64,000 nucleotides of DNA, from positions 1,736,001-1,800,000 of the forward strand of contig NZ_ACQA01000001.1 of NCBI RefSeq assembly GCF_000182645.1, written 5' to 3'. Made by a program: the position numbers and the translations under genes. This DNA comes from Brucella intermedia LMG 3301 (GTDB lineage Bacteria > Pseudomonadota > Alphaproteobacteria > Rhizobiales > Rhizobiaceae). The notes beneath the pieces were generated by a model that saw only the letters and a program-made list of their open reading frames with translations, made no database searches and had not been told where the DNA came from. Positions 12,360-22,104 of the stretch are shown here, one piece after another. Position 1 is the first letter of the stretch; every line of letters begins with the position of its first letter.

Positions 12360-13613
12360 CTAACTACGATCAAGTTTGTCCAGAAGCGCGGTGCGGTCAA
12401 GGCTAAAACCGGAGTCTATCCAGAAAGTTTCAAGCGACCGCAAGGCCTCGCCCAGCCCCGGGCCTTTCTGGATGCCGAGGGCCAGAAGATCGCCCCCCGT
12501 GACGGGAAAGACCGGCGCATCGTAACGTTCGGCAGTATCCAGAAGACGGGCGAAACCACCGGCGCGCACCATTGCTTCGTCGCTGCCTGCGGCCTCGGCC
12601 CGCGCCGCGGCATAGGCCAGACGAATGCGGTCGAGCACGGCCTGCTTGCTGCCGCGATAGATGGTCTTCTTCAACGCCTGTTCGGAAAGTTCCGGCTTGA
12701 CTGCATCGGCGCGCGCCCAGGCTTCGAGCCGCGCCCTTTCGGCATTGGACATTTTCAGCCGCTTGCCCATCTCTTCCATCCGCACGCTGTCGGGCGGGAT
12801 GATGCTTTCGAGCCGCAGCAGCGGATCGGCCTGCCAGCCAAGATCGGCCTCGGTGCGCACCAGCCCGTGAATGGCGTCGATGCCCCATTTCTCGCTTTCC
12901 GGCAAAATGAGGTTCAGCACGCCGCCCTGGCGCATCCACAAAAGCGCGCGCGAGGGATCGGGAGCAGACAGAAGCTTCTTCAGTTCCGACCAGACCCGTT
13001 CGGCGGAAAGCTGTGAAAGCCCGTCCTTCAGCCGCGCGCTGGCGCGCAATCCTTCAGCCTCGGGCCGACCTGAACCGTACCAGGCGAAGAAGCGGAAGAA
13101 GCGCAGGATGCGCAGGTAATCCTCGCGAATGCGCTGCTCCGCATCGCCGATGAAGCGCAGCGTCCGGCTCTCTATGTCGGCAAGGCCGCCGACATCATCG
13201 ATGATCGTGCCGTCAGCGGTCGCATAGAGCGCGTTGATGGTGAAGTCGCGCCGCTCGGCATCGGCCTTCCAGTCGGTTCCAAACGCAACCTTGGCGTGAC
13301 GGCCATTGGTTTCGATGTCCTGCCGCAGCGTCGTTACCTCGAACGGATGCCCCTGCACGACAACGGTTATCGTGCCGTGCTCGATGCCGGTCGGCACCGG
13401 CTTGAAACCGGCTTCGGTCGCCAGCCGGACAGTCTCGTCCGGCACATGCGTCGTCGCCAGATCCACATCGCTCACCCCGGTGCCAAGCAGCGTGTTGCGC
13501 ACCGCGCCGCCGACGACGCGCACCTCGCCGCCATCACGGTTCAGCGCCTTGAACAGGGCCTGCAACGGCTTTGCCTTAAGCCAGTCCGCCTTGCCGGAAA
13601 TATTGATACTCAA
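12360..13613 (-). CDS. cca: CCA-adding enzyme / poly(A) polymerase family nucleotidyltransferase
   Basis: This enzyme adds or repairs the 3' CCA of tRNAs. The class II nucleotidyltransferase head shows GGAVRN and DVDLATT (metal-binding Asp pair) in the first 60 residues. Next come RRDFTINALY and REDYLRILRFFRFFAWYG, the typical neck motif, and a helical body to residue 417. The start is a TTG at 13613 overlapping the TGA of the upstream Nudix gene (TTGA), with AAGG nine bases before it. This indicates translational coupling. It is the last gene of the three-gene DUF1285-Nudix-cca unit. Confidence 0.9.
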   Translation of the reverse strand: MSINISGKADWLKAKPLQALFKALNRDGGEVRVVGGAVRNTLLGTGVSDVDLATTHVPDETVRLATEAGFKPVPTGIEHGTITVVVQGHPFEVTTLRQDIETNGRHAKVAFGTDWKADAERRDFTINALYATADGTIIDDVGGLADIESRTLRFIGDAEQRIREDYLRILRFFRFFAWYGSGRPEAEGLRASARLKDGLSQLSAERVWSELKKLLSAPDPSRALLWMRQGGVLNLILPESEKWGIDAIHGLVRTEADLGWQADPLLRLESIIPPDSVRMEEMGKRLKMSNAERARLEAWARADAVKPELSEQALKKTIYRGSKQAVLDRIRLAYAAARAEAAGSDEAMVRAGGFARLLDTAERYDAPVFPVTGGDLLALGIQKGPGLGEALRSLETFWIDSGFSLDRTALLDKLDRS

Positions 13614-14233
13614 ACGTAGAGCCTTTCATAAAGTCCGCGAATGATCCCGGCGGTTGCCCCCCAGATGAATCGCTCGTGATAGGGCATGGCGTAATAAAAG
13701 CGTTCCTTGCCGTTGAACATCCTGCTTTCCCGCCGGTGATTCTGCGGATTCATCAGGAAGGAAAGCGGAACCTCGAAAATATCGGCCACTTCGTCCGGGT
13801 TGGGATGCACGTCGAACGGCGTTTTCACCACCGCGAGGATGGGCGTGATCGAAAAGCCGCTGCCGGTGAGATAACGCGGCAGATTGCCGATGATCTCGGC
13901 GCGATCCGCCGCAAGCCCGATTTCTTCATTGGCCTCGCGCAGTGCCGCCCGTTCCGCCGTGCCGTCTTCCGGGTCGATTGCCCCGCCCGGAAAGGCGATC
14001 TGGCCCGAATGCTTGCGCAATGTGTCGGTGCGCTGCGTCAAAAGCAGCGTGGCTTCCGATCCGCGATCCACCACCGGCACCAGCACGGCCGCGTCGCGCA
14101 TCTTCGCCGTCACCATGGCCTGCGTGAAATCGGGATTGAGCGAATGATCGCCCGTTACCGCATCGTGGTCCGGGTGCCACTGCCGGACCCGCTCGGCAAA
14201 ATCACCGGCTGAAAAGTCAGAAAAGCTGTTCAT
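13610..14233 (-). CDS. Nudix hydrolase, NudL-type CoA pyrophosphatase
   Basis: The 207-residue protein shows the UPF0035 signature that marks NudL-type CoA diphosphatases: LLLTQRTDTLRKHSGQIAF followed by PGG. It is joined to the Nudix box in ALREANEEIGL. The likely reaction is hydrolysis of CoA to phosphopantetheine and 3',5'-ADP. The start overlaps the stop of the DUF1285 gene by four bases (ATGA), and the stop overlaps the TTG start of cca, so all three are probably translated from one mRNA. The link of a CoA pyrophosphatase to the CCA-adding enzyme is a conserved-looking arrangement without known logic. Confidence 0.88.
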   Translation of the reverse strand: MNSFSDFSAGDFAERVRQWHPDHDAVTGDHSLNPDFTQAMVTAKMRDAAVLVPVVDRGSEATLLLTQRTDTLRKHSGQIAFPGGAIDPEDGTAERAALREANEEIGLAADRAEIIGNLPRYLTGSGFSITPILAVVKTPFDVHPNPDEVADIFEVPLSFLMNPQNHRRESRMFNGKERFYYAMPYHERFIWGATAGIIRGLYERLYV

Positions 14234-14895
14234 TGCAATGCCGCCTCCAGCGCATCCACCGCCATGATCGGAAAGACCACGCCGCCGGAGCGGACCGCAA
14301 ATGTCTGCACCCCGTCGATTTCGATTTCCTCGCCCAGCGCCACAAGATCATACATGACCGAACGGGCAATCAGCGCCTCCAGTCGTCCGCGAACCAGCAC
14401 ATAAGGCTTGAGGCCGCCGCTTTCCGGCTCGACCACGAAGCGCAAGGGATGCTGCGCATCGGCTGTAACCACATCGCCGACATTGGTGCGGAAGGTGAGC
14501 GCCTGCGTCGCTCCTTCGCCGGAGACCTCCATCTCGACGGCCATGAAATGCGCGTCCTCGACGCGGATGCCGACCTTTTCCACCGGCGTGACCAGATAGG
14601 TCTTTCCGTCCTCATCCTTGCGCAGCACGGTCGAGAACAGCCTGACGAGCTGCTTGCGGCCGATCGGCGTGCCCATGTAGAACCATGTGCCGTCCGCCTT
14701 TATTTCCATGTCGAGATCGCCGCAGAATTCCGGATTCCACCGCTCGACCGGCGGGATTCCGCGCTCCCTGGTCGAAGGACCGCTCTGCGCATCGGCATGG
14801 GCGCGTGCGATCAGGGCTTCCAGCCCGCCGGCGGTCCCGGTATTCCGCATGGATTCTTGCGGCGCGTCTTTGCCTTCAGGGGTGCTTTTTATCAT
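14230..14895 (-). CDS. DUF1285 family protein
   Basis: This is a 221-residue soluble protein of the DUF1285 family, function unknown. The segment beginning WNPEFCGDLDMEI and running through GTWFYMGTPIGRKQLVRLFS is the family hallmark. The remainder is beta-rich, with no membrane segments. It is the first gene of the overlapping unit with the Nudix hydrolase and cca. Its ATG at 14895 faces the divergent moxR gene 119 bp away. No catalytic motif is visible. Confidence 0.8.
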   Translation of the reverse strand: MIKSTPEGKDAPQESMRNTGTAGGLEALIARAHADAQSGPSTRERGIPPVERWNPEFCGDLDMEIKADGTWFYMGTPIGRKQLVRLFSTVLRKDEDGKTYLVTPVEKVGIRVEDAHFMAVEMEVSGEGATQALTFRTNVGDVVTADAQHPLRFVVEPESGGLKPYVLVRGRLEALIARSVMYDLVALGEEIEIDGVQTFAVRSGGVVFPIMAVDALEAALQ

Positions 14896-15014
14896 CCGAC
14901 TCGGTTATTCCTGCGCAAATAGACCCAAAGCCATGAAATAGTCACCCTTTCGCGGCTTGTCAGTATTATATAGCGATTTAAGAAGCAGTTCCGCCAGAGC
15001 ATTGCGAGGTCCAT

Positions 15015-16022
15015 ATGAGCGTTGCCGTTACGCCTGAAACCGCCAATCCCGAACAAATCGTCGCGGAGGCCGAACGGGCGCTCGCAGATATCGCCCGCAT
15101 CAAGGCAAGTGTCGGCACCGTGATCTTCGGTCAGGAAAACGTGATCGAGCGCACCCTCGTCGCCGTGCTTGCCGGTGGCCATGCGCTCCTCGTCGGCGTG
15201 CCGGGCCTCGCCAAGACCAAGCTGGTCGAAACGCTTGGAACCGTGCTTGGCCTTTCCGGCCAGCGCATCCAGTTCACGCCCGACCTGATGCCTTCCGACA
15301 TCATCGGCTCGGAAGTCATGGAACAGGATGCCGACGGACGCCGCTCCTTCCGCTATCTCAAGGGGCCGATCTTCGCGCAGCTCCTGATGGCCGATGAAAT
15401 CAACCGCGCCTCGCCCCGCACGCAGTCCGCCCTTTTGCAGGCCATGCAGGAATATCATGTGACGGTCGCGGGCCAGCGCTACGACCTGCCAGCGCCATTC
15501 CACGTTCTGGCGACGCAGAACCCGCTGGAGCAGGAAGGCACCTATCCGCTGCCGGAAGCCCAGCTCGACCGCTTCCTGATGCAGGTCGACATTCTCTATC
15601 CCGAACTAGATGCGGAACGCCGCATTCTCCTGGAGACGACCGGCGTTTCCGAAGCCAGGGCCTATGAAATCATCAATGCCGAGCGGCTGATCGAAATGCA
15701 GACCCTGGTGCGGCGCATGCCCGTGTCGGAAAGCGTCGTGGAAGCAATCCTCAAGCTGGTGCGCTCCGCAAGACCTGACGCCGACAACGACCATGCGAAG
15801 AAGCATATCGCCTGGGGTCCCGGCCCCCGCGCCAGCCAGGCGCTGATGCTCTGTGCAAGGGCGCGCGCGCTTTATGAAGGCCGCCTCGCCCCCTCGGTTG
15901 ACGACGTGAAGGCACTGGCCGAGCCGGTATTACAGCACCGCATGGCGCTCAATTTCGCCGCGCGCGCCGATGGCATGCATATTCGTGACGTCATCGCCAA
16001 TCTGGTAAAGGCTGCTGTCTGA
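15015..16022 (+). CDS. MoxR-family AAA+ ATPase
   Basis: This is a 335-residue MoxR-type ATPase, a chaperone-like AAA+ protein thought to mature or remodel partner complexes. Walker A is GVPGLAKTK (61-69) and Walker B LLMADEIN (123-130), followed by sensor 1 in LATQNPLEQEGTYPLPEAQL. A basic and helical lid domain forms the C-terminus. The ATG at 15015 has GAGGT upstream. It leads a four-gene operon with DUF58, DUF4159 and a large membrane protein, joined by overlapping stop/start codons (TGATG at 16020-16024). A similar operon in Rhizobium leguminosarum is reported to affect cell shape and envelope integrity. Confidence 0.9.
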   Translation: MSVAVTPETANPEQIVAEAERALADIARIKASVGTVIFGQENVIERTLVAVLAGGHALLVGVPGLAKTKLVETLGTVLGLSGQRIQFTPDLMPSDIIGSEVMEQDADGRRSFRYLKGPIFAQLLMADEINRASPRTQSALLQAMQEYHVTVAGQRYDLPAPFHVLATQNPLEQEGTYPLPEAQLDRFLMQVDILYPELDAERRILLETTGVSEARAYEIINAERLIEMQTLVRRMPVSESVVEAILKLVRSARPDADNDHAKKHIAWGPGPRASQALMLCARARALYEGRLAPSVDDVKALAEPVLQHRMALNFAARADGMHIRDVIANLVKAAV

Positions 16023-16936
16023 TGGTGATCGGCGCAGAAGTTTCCACCGCAGATCGCAAGGAGACGCTTGCCCGCGCCCGCGCGCGGGCCGCTGCTATCC
16101 CCGATCTGCTAGTGGAAGCGCAGCGCGTGGTCAATACCGTCATGAATGGCTGGCACGGACGGCGCAAACGCGGCCCGGGTGAAAATTTCTGGCAGTTCCG
16201 TCCCTACGTCGAGGGCGAATCCCTCGCCCGCATCGACTGGCGGCGCTCGGCCCGCGACGACCATACCTATGTCCGCGACCGCGAATGGGAATCCGCCCAT
16301 ACGGTCTGGCTGTGGTGCGATTTTTCGCCTTCGATGCTCTATCGCTCGCAGATGGCGCCGGTTTCCAAGGAAGCGCGTTCGCTGGTGCTGACGCTGGCGC
16401 TTGCCGAACTTCTGTCGCGTTCGGGCGAACGCATCGCCTTTCCGGAGCTGATCCAGCCCTTTTCGGCCCGCAATGGTGCAGAGAGGCTTGCAGCGGCGCT
16501 GATGCACGACGCGCCCGCTCCGGCGCTGCCGGATATCGGCCAGATACGCCGCTTTTCGGAAGTCGTGCTGGTCTCCGACTTCCTGCATCCATTCGATGAA
16601 CTGAGCGATCTTCTCGACCGCCTCGCCAGACGCGGCGTCCGCGCGCATCTGGTGGAAGTGGCCGATCCGGCGGAAGAGACATTTCCCTATTCCGGCCGCA
16701 CCGAGTTCCGTGATCCCGAAACCGGCGCGACGCTTGTCGCAGGTCGGGCCGAAACCTATGCTGAGGACTATCGCCGCCTCTACACCGCGCGGCGAGAAAC
16801 TCTCATCGATTACTGCAAGCGGATTGGCTGGAGCTATACGGTTCACCGCACCGACAGGCCGACAGCCGAAGCGCTGGCGCGTCTTCACGATGCCCTGAGC
16901 GCAACAGGGAGCAGCACCAAGGGAAGCAGCACATGA
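16022..16936 (+). CDS. DUF58 domain protein
   Basis: This 304-residue protein carries the DUF58 core: RPYVEGESLARIDWRRSAR at about residues 60-78, followed by YVRDREWE and LWCDFSPSM. The last resembles the metal-site strand of a von Willebrand A fold. The rest continues as a VWA-like alpha/beta domain (ALAELLSRSGERIAF, VVLVSDFLHPFDEL). No membrane segment is evident, so it probably acts in the cytosol with the MoxR ATPase, a frequent partnership. It overlaps both neighbours by one or four bases, so its stoichiometry is likely coupled to theirs. Confidence 0.87.
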   Translation: MVIGAEVSTADRKETLARARARAAAIPDLLVEAQRVVNTVMNGWHGRRKRGPGENFWQFRPYVEGESLARIDWRRSARDDHTYVRDREWESAHTVWLWCDFSPSMLYRSQMAPVSKEARSLVLTLALAELLSRSGERIAFPELIQPFSARNGAERLAAALMHDAPAPALPDIGQIRRFSEVVLVSDFLHPFDELSDLLDRLARRGVRAHLVEVADPAEETFPYSGRTEFRDPETGATLVAGRAETYAEDYRRLYTARRETLIDYCKRIGWSYTVHRTDRPTAEALARLHDALSATGSSTKGSST

Positions 16937-19824
16937 ATTTCCTGCCGCTCGCCTTCGGTTCGCCGCTCATCCTAGCAGGATTGATCGCCCTGCCGGTCAT
17001 CTGGTGGCTTTTGCGCATGACGCCGCCGCGCCCGCAGGAAGAAACCTTTCCGCCGCTGCGCATTCTGGCGCAAGTCTTCAAGCGCGAGGAAGTGCCGTCG
17101 AAAAGCCCATGGTGGATGACGCTGCTGCGGCTGCTCATCGCCGCGCTCGTCATTCTCGCGCTTGCCTCGCCGGTCTGGAATCCGCGTCCGGTGGCGCTTG
17201 CGGGCAATGAGCCGCTCGCCATCGTCATCGATAATGGCTGGGCTTCCGCCGAAGACTGGCAACAGCGCGTCAATGCCGCCGAAAAGCTCATTTCCGATGC
17301 GGAAGGCACTGACGCGCCGATCTATATCGCAGGCACGGCGGAACCGGCCAATGCGGAAATCGGCCCCTATGACGGCAAGCGCGCCGCCGAACGCCTGCAG
17401 GCGCTGGAACCGCGCCCTATTCCCGTCGACCGCAAGGCGGCGCTGGAGCGGCTCTCATCCGCCCTGCCTGCCGGTGCCAAACTTCGCCTTGCCTTCATGA
17501 GCGACGGGCTGGCTACGCCGAATGACGCGCAAGCCTTCGCGGAACTGGACAAGTCCGGCCATCTCGCTTCCGTTCTCTGGTATGGTGCGGGCCTCAGCCG
17601 CATTTTCGCGCTGACCGGCATCGACAACAAGGCTGACAGTCTGGAAGCGATTGCCATCCGCCCGCAAGGCGTATCGGCCCCGCGCACGCTCACCGCAGCC
17701 GCCTATGACGACAAGGGACGCCGCATCGCCGAAGCGCCGCTTTCCTTCACGCCTGGAAGCGCGGAAGGCACGGCGCGGTTCAACCTGCCGGTGGAGCTTC
17801 GCAACGATTTCCGCCTGATCCGTGTCGATGGCATCGAACAGGCAGGCGCGACAAGGCTGATCGATGCGGGATCGGAACGGCGCACTGTCGGCCTGATCGC
17901 CAGCGGCGACGGCGATCTGGCGCAGCCGCTGCTCTCGCCGCTGCACTATATTTCCCGGGCGCTTTCGCCCTATGTCAATCTGATCGAACCGCGCTCGGCG
18001 GACCTGCTGCAATCCGTGCCGGAAGTGCTGGATGCAAAGCCGTCGATCCTCATCATGGCCGATATCGGCACGCTGCCGCAGCCGGTCACCGAGCAGCTTT
18101 CCAAGTGGATCGAGGACGGCGGCACGCTGGTGCGGTTCGCAGGCCCGCGCCTTGCCGGCGCCAGCGACAACGACCCGCTTCTGCCAGTGAAACTGCGCAA
18201 GGGCGAACGCGCACTGGGCGGCACGCTGTCCTGGTCGGAGCCGCAGAAATTGCGCGCTTTCCCTGACAAGGGGCCTTTTGCGGGTCTTGCCGTTCCCGAC
18301 GACGTGACCGTCACAAGACAGGTCCTTGCCGAACCGTCATTCGATCTCAACGACAAGGCTTACGCCGTTCTTCAGGATGGAACGCCGCTTGTGACCGGCG
18401 AACAGCGCGGGCGCGGCAATATCGTCCTGTTCCACATCTCGCCGGATGCCAGCTGGTCGAGCCTGCCCATTTCAGGTTCGTTCGTGGAAATGCTGCGCCG
18501 CATCGTCTCGCTGTCGCAGAGAACCGGCGCGCAGGACATGCAGGCCTCGGTCTCGCTTCCGCCATACCAGCTCCTGTCGGCTTCCGGCGCGCTGACCCCG
18601 CCCACATCCGAAGCCAAGCCGCTGATCGTCGAGAAGAACAGGCAGGCGAGCGTCAGCATCAACACGCCGCCCGGTTTCTATGGCAATGAGGACGGATTGA
18701 AAGCGCTCAACATCTTTGAAGGTGCCGACATCAAGCTGCAACCGATAGCACAACCCGCATTTTCCGTCGGAATAGTGCCCGCTTCCTACACGTCCGACCA
18801 GTCGATTTCACTGGCGGGACCGTTCTTTGCGGTCGCCGCAATGCTGCTCGCGCTCGATACGCTTTTGATGCTGTGGCTGCGCGGTGCCTTCCGCCGCCGC
18901 ATGAAAGTGCGCGCCAAGGCCGCAGGCATCGCCGTGCTGCTGGCTGGTTCGCTTGCCTTCAACCTTCTTCCGTCCGGAATGGGCGAAGCACAAGCCCAGA
19001 CCCCATCCCCATCTCAATCTCAATCCCAGTCCAAGACACAGCAACAGGTGCATGACGACAGCAAGCCGGGAGACGAGGCGATCGTCAACTCGGTCTCGCA
19101 GACGCATCTTGCCTATGTCATCACCGGCAGCGCCCAGACCGACGACATCAGCAAGGCCGGGCTGCGCGGTTTAAGCTTCGCGCTGATGGACAAGACCGCG
19201 CTTGAACCGGGCGACCCTGTCGGCGTCGATCCCGCCAAGGATGAGCTGGCCTTTTATCCGTTGATCTACTGGCCTATCGACCCGCAAGCGCCGATGCCAA
19301 GCCCGGAAGCGATTGCCAGGGTCGATGCCTATATGCAGCAGGGCGGCACCGTGCTTTTCGACACGCGCGACCAGTTGCAGGCCGGAGCCAGCCTCGATGC
19401 GTCCGCCTCACCGGCCAACCAGCGCCTGCGCGCCATTCTCGACGGCATGAATGTACCGCCGCTGGAACCCGTGCCGGACGATCATGTGCTGACCAAATCC
19501 TTCTTCATCATGCCCGATTTTCCGGGCCGCTATGAAGGAAGCCCGCTCTGGGTCGAGGCGACAACGCCCAATGCTTCGCCGCAGAACCGCCCTGTGCGCA
19601 CCGGTGACGGCGTGACCCCGATCATGATCACCGCCAATGATTTCGCCGGTGCATGGGCCGTGGACGAGCAAGGCAATCCGCTTCTGCCGACCGTGCCGAA
19701 CGACCCGATGCAGCGCATCTATGCCATTCGCGGCGGCGTGAATATCGTGATGTATATGCTGACCGGCAACTACAAGTCCGATCAGGTCCACGCCAAGGAC
19801 CTCATCGAGCGGCTGGGAAACTAG
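16933..19824 (+). CDS. Large membrane protein: BatA-like N-terminus and C-terminal DUF4159
   Basis: This is a 963-residue protein. Two N-terminal helices (about 8-27 and 57-77) flank a short basic cytosolic loop in the BatA/TIGR02226 pattern. A large periplasmic part follows, with strands such as SILIMADIGTLPQPV. Two more helices lie around residues 630-690. A linker with alternating Ser-Gln (about 697-712) leads to the DUF4159 domain (HLAYVITG, then GLSFALMDKTALEPGDPVG and YPLIYWPID, with GGTVLFDTRDQ). The start overlaps the DUF58 stop (ATGA). It probably forms the membrane platform for the MoxR/DUF58 pair. Confidence 0.85.
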   Translation: MNFLPLAFGSPLILAGLIALPVIWWLLRMTPPRPQEETFPPLRILAQVFKREEVPSKSPWWMTLLRLLIAALVILALASPVWNPRPVALAGNEPLAIVIDNGWASAEDWQQRVNAAEKLISDAEGTDAPIYIAGTAEPANAEIGPYDGKRAAERLQALEPRPIPVDRKAALERLSSALPAGAKLRLAFMSDGLATPNDAQAFAELDKSGHLASVLWYGAGLSRIFALTGIDNKADSLEAIAIRPQGVSAPRTLTAAAYDDKGRRIAEAPLSFTPGSAEGTARFNLPVELRNDFRLIRVDGIEQAGATRLIDAGSERRTVGLIASGDGDLAQPLLSPLHYISRALSPYVNLIEPRSADLLQSVPEVLDAKPSILIMADIGTLPQPVTEQLSKWIEDGGTLVRFAGPRLAGASDNDPLLPVKLRKGERALGGTLSWSEPQKLRAFPDKGPFAGLAVPDDVTVTRQVLAEPSFDLNDKAYAVLQDGTPLVTGEQRGRGNIVLFHISPDASWSSLPISGSFVEMLRRIVSLSQRTGAQDMQASVSLPPYQLLSASGALTPPTSEAKPLIVEKNRQASVSINTPPGFYGNEDGLKALNIFEGADIKLQPIAQPAFSVGIVPASYTSDQSISLAGPFFAVAAMLLALDTLLMLWLRGAFRRRMKVRAKAAGIAVLLAGSLAFNLLPSGMGEAQAQTPSPSQSQSQSKTQQQVHDDSKPGDEAIVNSVSQTHLAYVITGSAQTDDISKAGLRGLSFALMDKTALEPGDPVGVDPAKDELAFYPLIYWPIDPQAPMPSPEAIARVDAYMQQGGTVLFDTRDQLQAGASLDASASPANQRLRAILDGMNVPPLEPVPDDHVLTKSFFIMPDFPGRYEGSPLWVEATTPNASPQNRPVRTGDGVTPIMITANDFAGAWAVDEQGNPLLPTVPNDPMQRIYAIRGGVNIVMYMLTGNYKSDQVHAKDLIERLGN

Positions 19825-19908
19825 CATAATGCTTTGCAGCCACGTCATCGCCCAATCCCGCTTCTCTTTTCCCCTGATCGTGAACGCTAACGGCGGTAGG
19901 AGGTGAGA

Positions 19909-21984
19909 ATGAACATCGAATTCGAACCGTTTCTCTCCACGCCCTGGCTGATTGCCGTTCTCGTGCCGCTGGCGTTGCTGGTTCTGGCCACGATTGCGTT
20001 GCGGATGCGTGGCGGGCTGATCCGCCTTCTGGCTGCGGCAGCGCTTGCACTCGCTCTTTTCAATCCTGTCATTATCAACGAAGAACGCGAACCGCTGAAA
20101 AGCGTGGTTTCGGTGGTGGTGGACCGCAGCCAGAGCCAGGAACTGGGAAGCCGCCGCGCCGACACGGATGCCGCATTGAAGGCTGTGCAGGACCAGCTTG
20201 CAACCATGCCGCAGTTTGAAACCCGCGTGGTGGAGGCAGGCAAGCCCGGCGAGAATGAAGACGGCTATGCCACCCGGCTTTTCGGGCCGCTGGCGCGTTC
20301 GCTTCTCGACGTTCCGCCTTCCCGCGTCGCGGGCGCTGTTCTGATTACCGACGGTCAGGTGCATGATATTCCCGCCAACAAGAATGCGCTCGGCTTCGAT
20401 GCGCCGCTGCATGGGCTTGTGACCGGCAAGCCGGACGAGTTCGACCGCCGCATCCGCTTCAACAAGGCGCCGCGCTATGGCATCAGCGGCAAGCCGCTGG
20501 AAATGTCGTTTACGGTGATCGATGAGGGCAAGAGCCTCGGCAGCCCGGCTCCGGTTCAGGTCCGCGTCAATGGCGAAACCGTCAGCGAGGAGGAAGCGCG
20601 GGTCGGGCAGGAAACGCCCGTCACCATCACCCTGCCGCGCGCCGGTGTGAACATTGTCGAAATCGCCACGCCAGCCCTTGCCGGTGAAGTGACCGACGCC
20701 AACAATCGCGCCGTCGCAACCGTGGACGGCGTTCGCGAAAACCTGCGCGTGCTGCTCGTCTCCGGCGAGCCGCACAATGGCGAGCGCACATGGCGCAACC
20801 TGCTCAAATCCGATGCCGCCGTCGATCTCGTCCACTTCACCATTCTGCGCCCGCCCGAAAAGCAGGACGGCACTCCGATCAACGAATTATCGCTGATCGC
20901 TTTCCCGACGCGCGAACTCTTCGTGGATAAGGTCAATGAGTTCGATCTCATCATTCTCGACCGCTACCAGCACCGCGATGTGCTGCCGCTGCTCTATTAC
21001 GATTACATCGCGCAATATGTGGAGAATGGCGGCGCGCTTCTGGTCGCCGCCGGGCCGGAATATGCAGGCGAAATGTCGATTGCCCGCACGCCGCTCTATA
21101 GCGCCCTGCCCGCCATGCCGACCGGCGCGGTGACGGAAAAGGCATTCTATCCCCGCCTTACCGATCTCGGCAAACGCCACCCGGTCACGCGCGACCTCGA
21201 TGGCAGCGATCAGGAGCCACCGCACTGGAGCCGCTGGTTCCGCACCATCGACATTACCGCGCCGCAGGGCGAAACGGTGATGAGCGGCGCGGACAACAAG
21301 CCGCTGCTGGTGTTGAGCCGCGTCGGAAAGGGCCGCGTCGGCATGTTCCTCTCCGATCAGGGCTGGCTTTGGGCGCGCGGTTTCGAGGGCGGCGGCCCCT
21401 ACGCCTCGCTCTACCGCCGTATCGCCCACTGGCTGATGCAGGAACCGGAACTGGAGGAAGAAGCGCTGACAGCTTCCGGCAACGGGCGCGCCCTTTCCAT
21501 CCGTCGCCAGACCATGGGCGACAATCCCGGTGCGGCGACCGTCACAACCCCTTCCGGCAAGGAATTGCAGGTCAGTCTTGCGCAAAGCAAGCCGGGCCTG
21601 TTCGAAGGCTCGTTGCAGACGGACGAGATCGGGATTTTCCGGGTGAAGAATGGCGATCTGGAAGCGCTGGCCCATGTAGGGCCCATCGATGCGCCGGAAT
21701 TTGCCGACAGCATTTCGACGGCGGATCACCTGAAACCGCTTGCCGAGGCGACGGGTGGCTCGGTTCATCGCCTCCATGCAAGCGGAGACAGTGCAGTCCG
21801 TGTGCCCGCGATCACGGCCATCAGCGGCAACCGCGCCGCCAGCGGCAATGACTGGATCGGCCTGCGGGAGACTTCGGACACGCAGTTGAAAAGCGTCAAT
21901 CGCCTGCCGCTGTTCTCCGGCTTCCTGGCGCTGTCTGCCCTGCTTCTGGTCTTCGGCAGCATGTGGCATCGCGAAGGGCGGTAA
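19909..21984 (+). CDS. Membrane protein with large periplasmic domain, fourth gene of the MoxR operon
   Basis: This 691-residue protein has two N-terminal helices (about 13-30 and 37-52) and one C-terminal helix ending LLLVFGSMWHREGR. Between them is a long periplasmic region. An Asp/Ser strand near residue 68 (VVSVVVDRSQSQE) resembles the metal-site start of a VWA-type fold. A central segment (LIILDRYQHRDVLPLLYYDY, then GGALLVAAGPEYAG) resembles glutamine-amidotransferase-like folds. AGGAGG stands six bases before the ATG at 19909. It is the last gene of the operon, 84 bp after DUF4159, and is followed by a palindromic repeat. Function is unrecognised beyond this context. Confidence 0.8.
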   Translation: MNIEFEPFLSTPWLIAVLVPLALLVLATIALRMRGGLIRLLAAAALALALFNPVIINEEREPLKSVVSVVVDRSQSQELGSRRADTDAALKAVQDQLATMPQFETRVVEAGKPGENEDGYATRLFGPLARSLLDVPPSRVAGAVLITDGQVHDIPANKNALGFDAPLHGLVTGKPDEFDRRIRFNKAPRYGISGKPLEMSFTVIDEGKSLGSPAPVQVRVNGETVSEEEARVGQETPVTITLPRAGVNIVEIATPALAGEVTDANNRAVATVDGVRENLRVLLVSGEPHNGERTWRNLLKSDAAVDLVHFTILRPPEKQDGTPINELSLIAFPTRELFVDKVNEFDLIILDRYQHRDVLPLLYYDYIAQYVENGGALLVAAGPEYAGEMSIARTPLYSALPAMPTGAVTEKAFYPRLTDLGKRHPVTRDLDGSDQEPPHWSRWFRTIDITAPQGETVMSGADNKPLLVLSRVGKGRVGMFLSDQGWLWARGFEGGGPYASLYRRIAHWLMQEPELEEEALTASGNGRALSIRRQTMGDNPGAATVTTPSGKELQVSLAQSKPGLFEGSLQTDEIGIFRVKNGDLEALAHVGPIDAPEFADSISTADHLKPLAEATGGSVHRLHASGDSAVRVPAITAISGNRAASGNDWIGLRETSDTQLKSVNRLPLFSGFLALSALLLVFGSMWHREGR

Positions 21985-22013
21985 ACCGCCCCTCGCTTTC
22001 CCCTCTTTTTAAC

Positions 22014-22104
22014 TAGAGCATGTCTCCCGAAAGTGGGAACCGGTTTCGGGTTAAAGACATGCGATAAAACAAACAGATAGAGCATTTCTAATGAAATGCT
22101 CTAT
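22014..22104. repeat. Palindromic repeat, subfamily shared with 32083-32173
   Basis: The 91-bp element starts TAGAGCATGTCTCCCG and contains a CCGGTTTCGGG arm. It ends with a perfect hairpin in which GAGCATTTC and GAAATGCTC pair around TAAT. The copy at 32083-32173 is the same element in inverted orientation, recognisable through GAGCATGT, GACATGCG and GATAGAGCATTT. It lies between convergent genes. Confidence 0.75.

Noticed and set aside
18990..19060. Ser-Gln repeat coding tract in the DUF4159 gene as a variable-number repeat
   Set aside because: The CAATCT/CAATCC-type units are too few and imperfect to call a tandem repeat; read as a flexible linker.
19408..20835. Minus-strand open frame of 475 codons across the MoxR operon
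   Set aside because: Antisense shadow of two well-supported genes; no ribosome binding site or domain.
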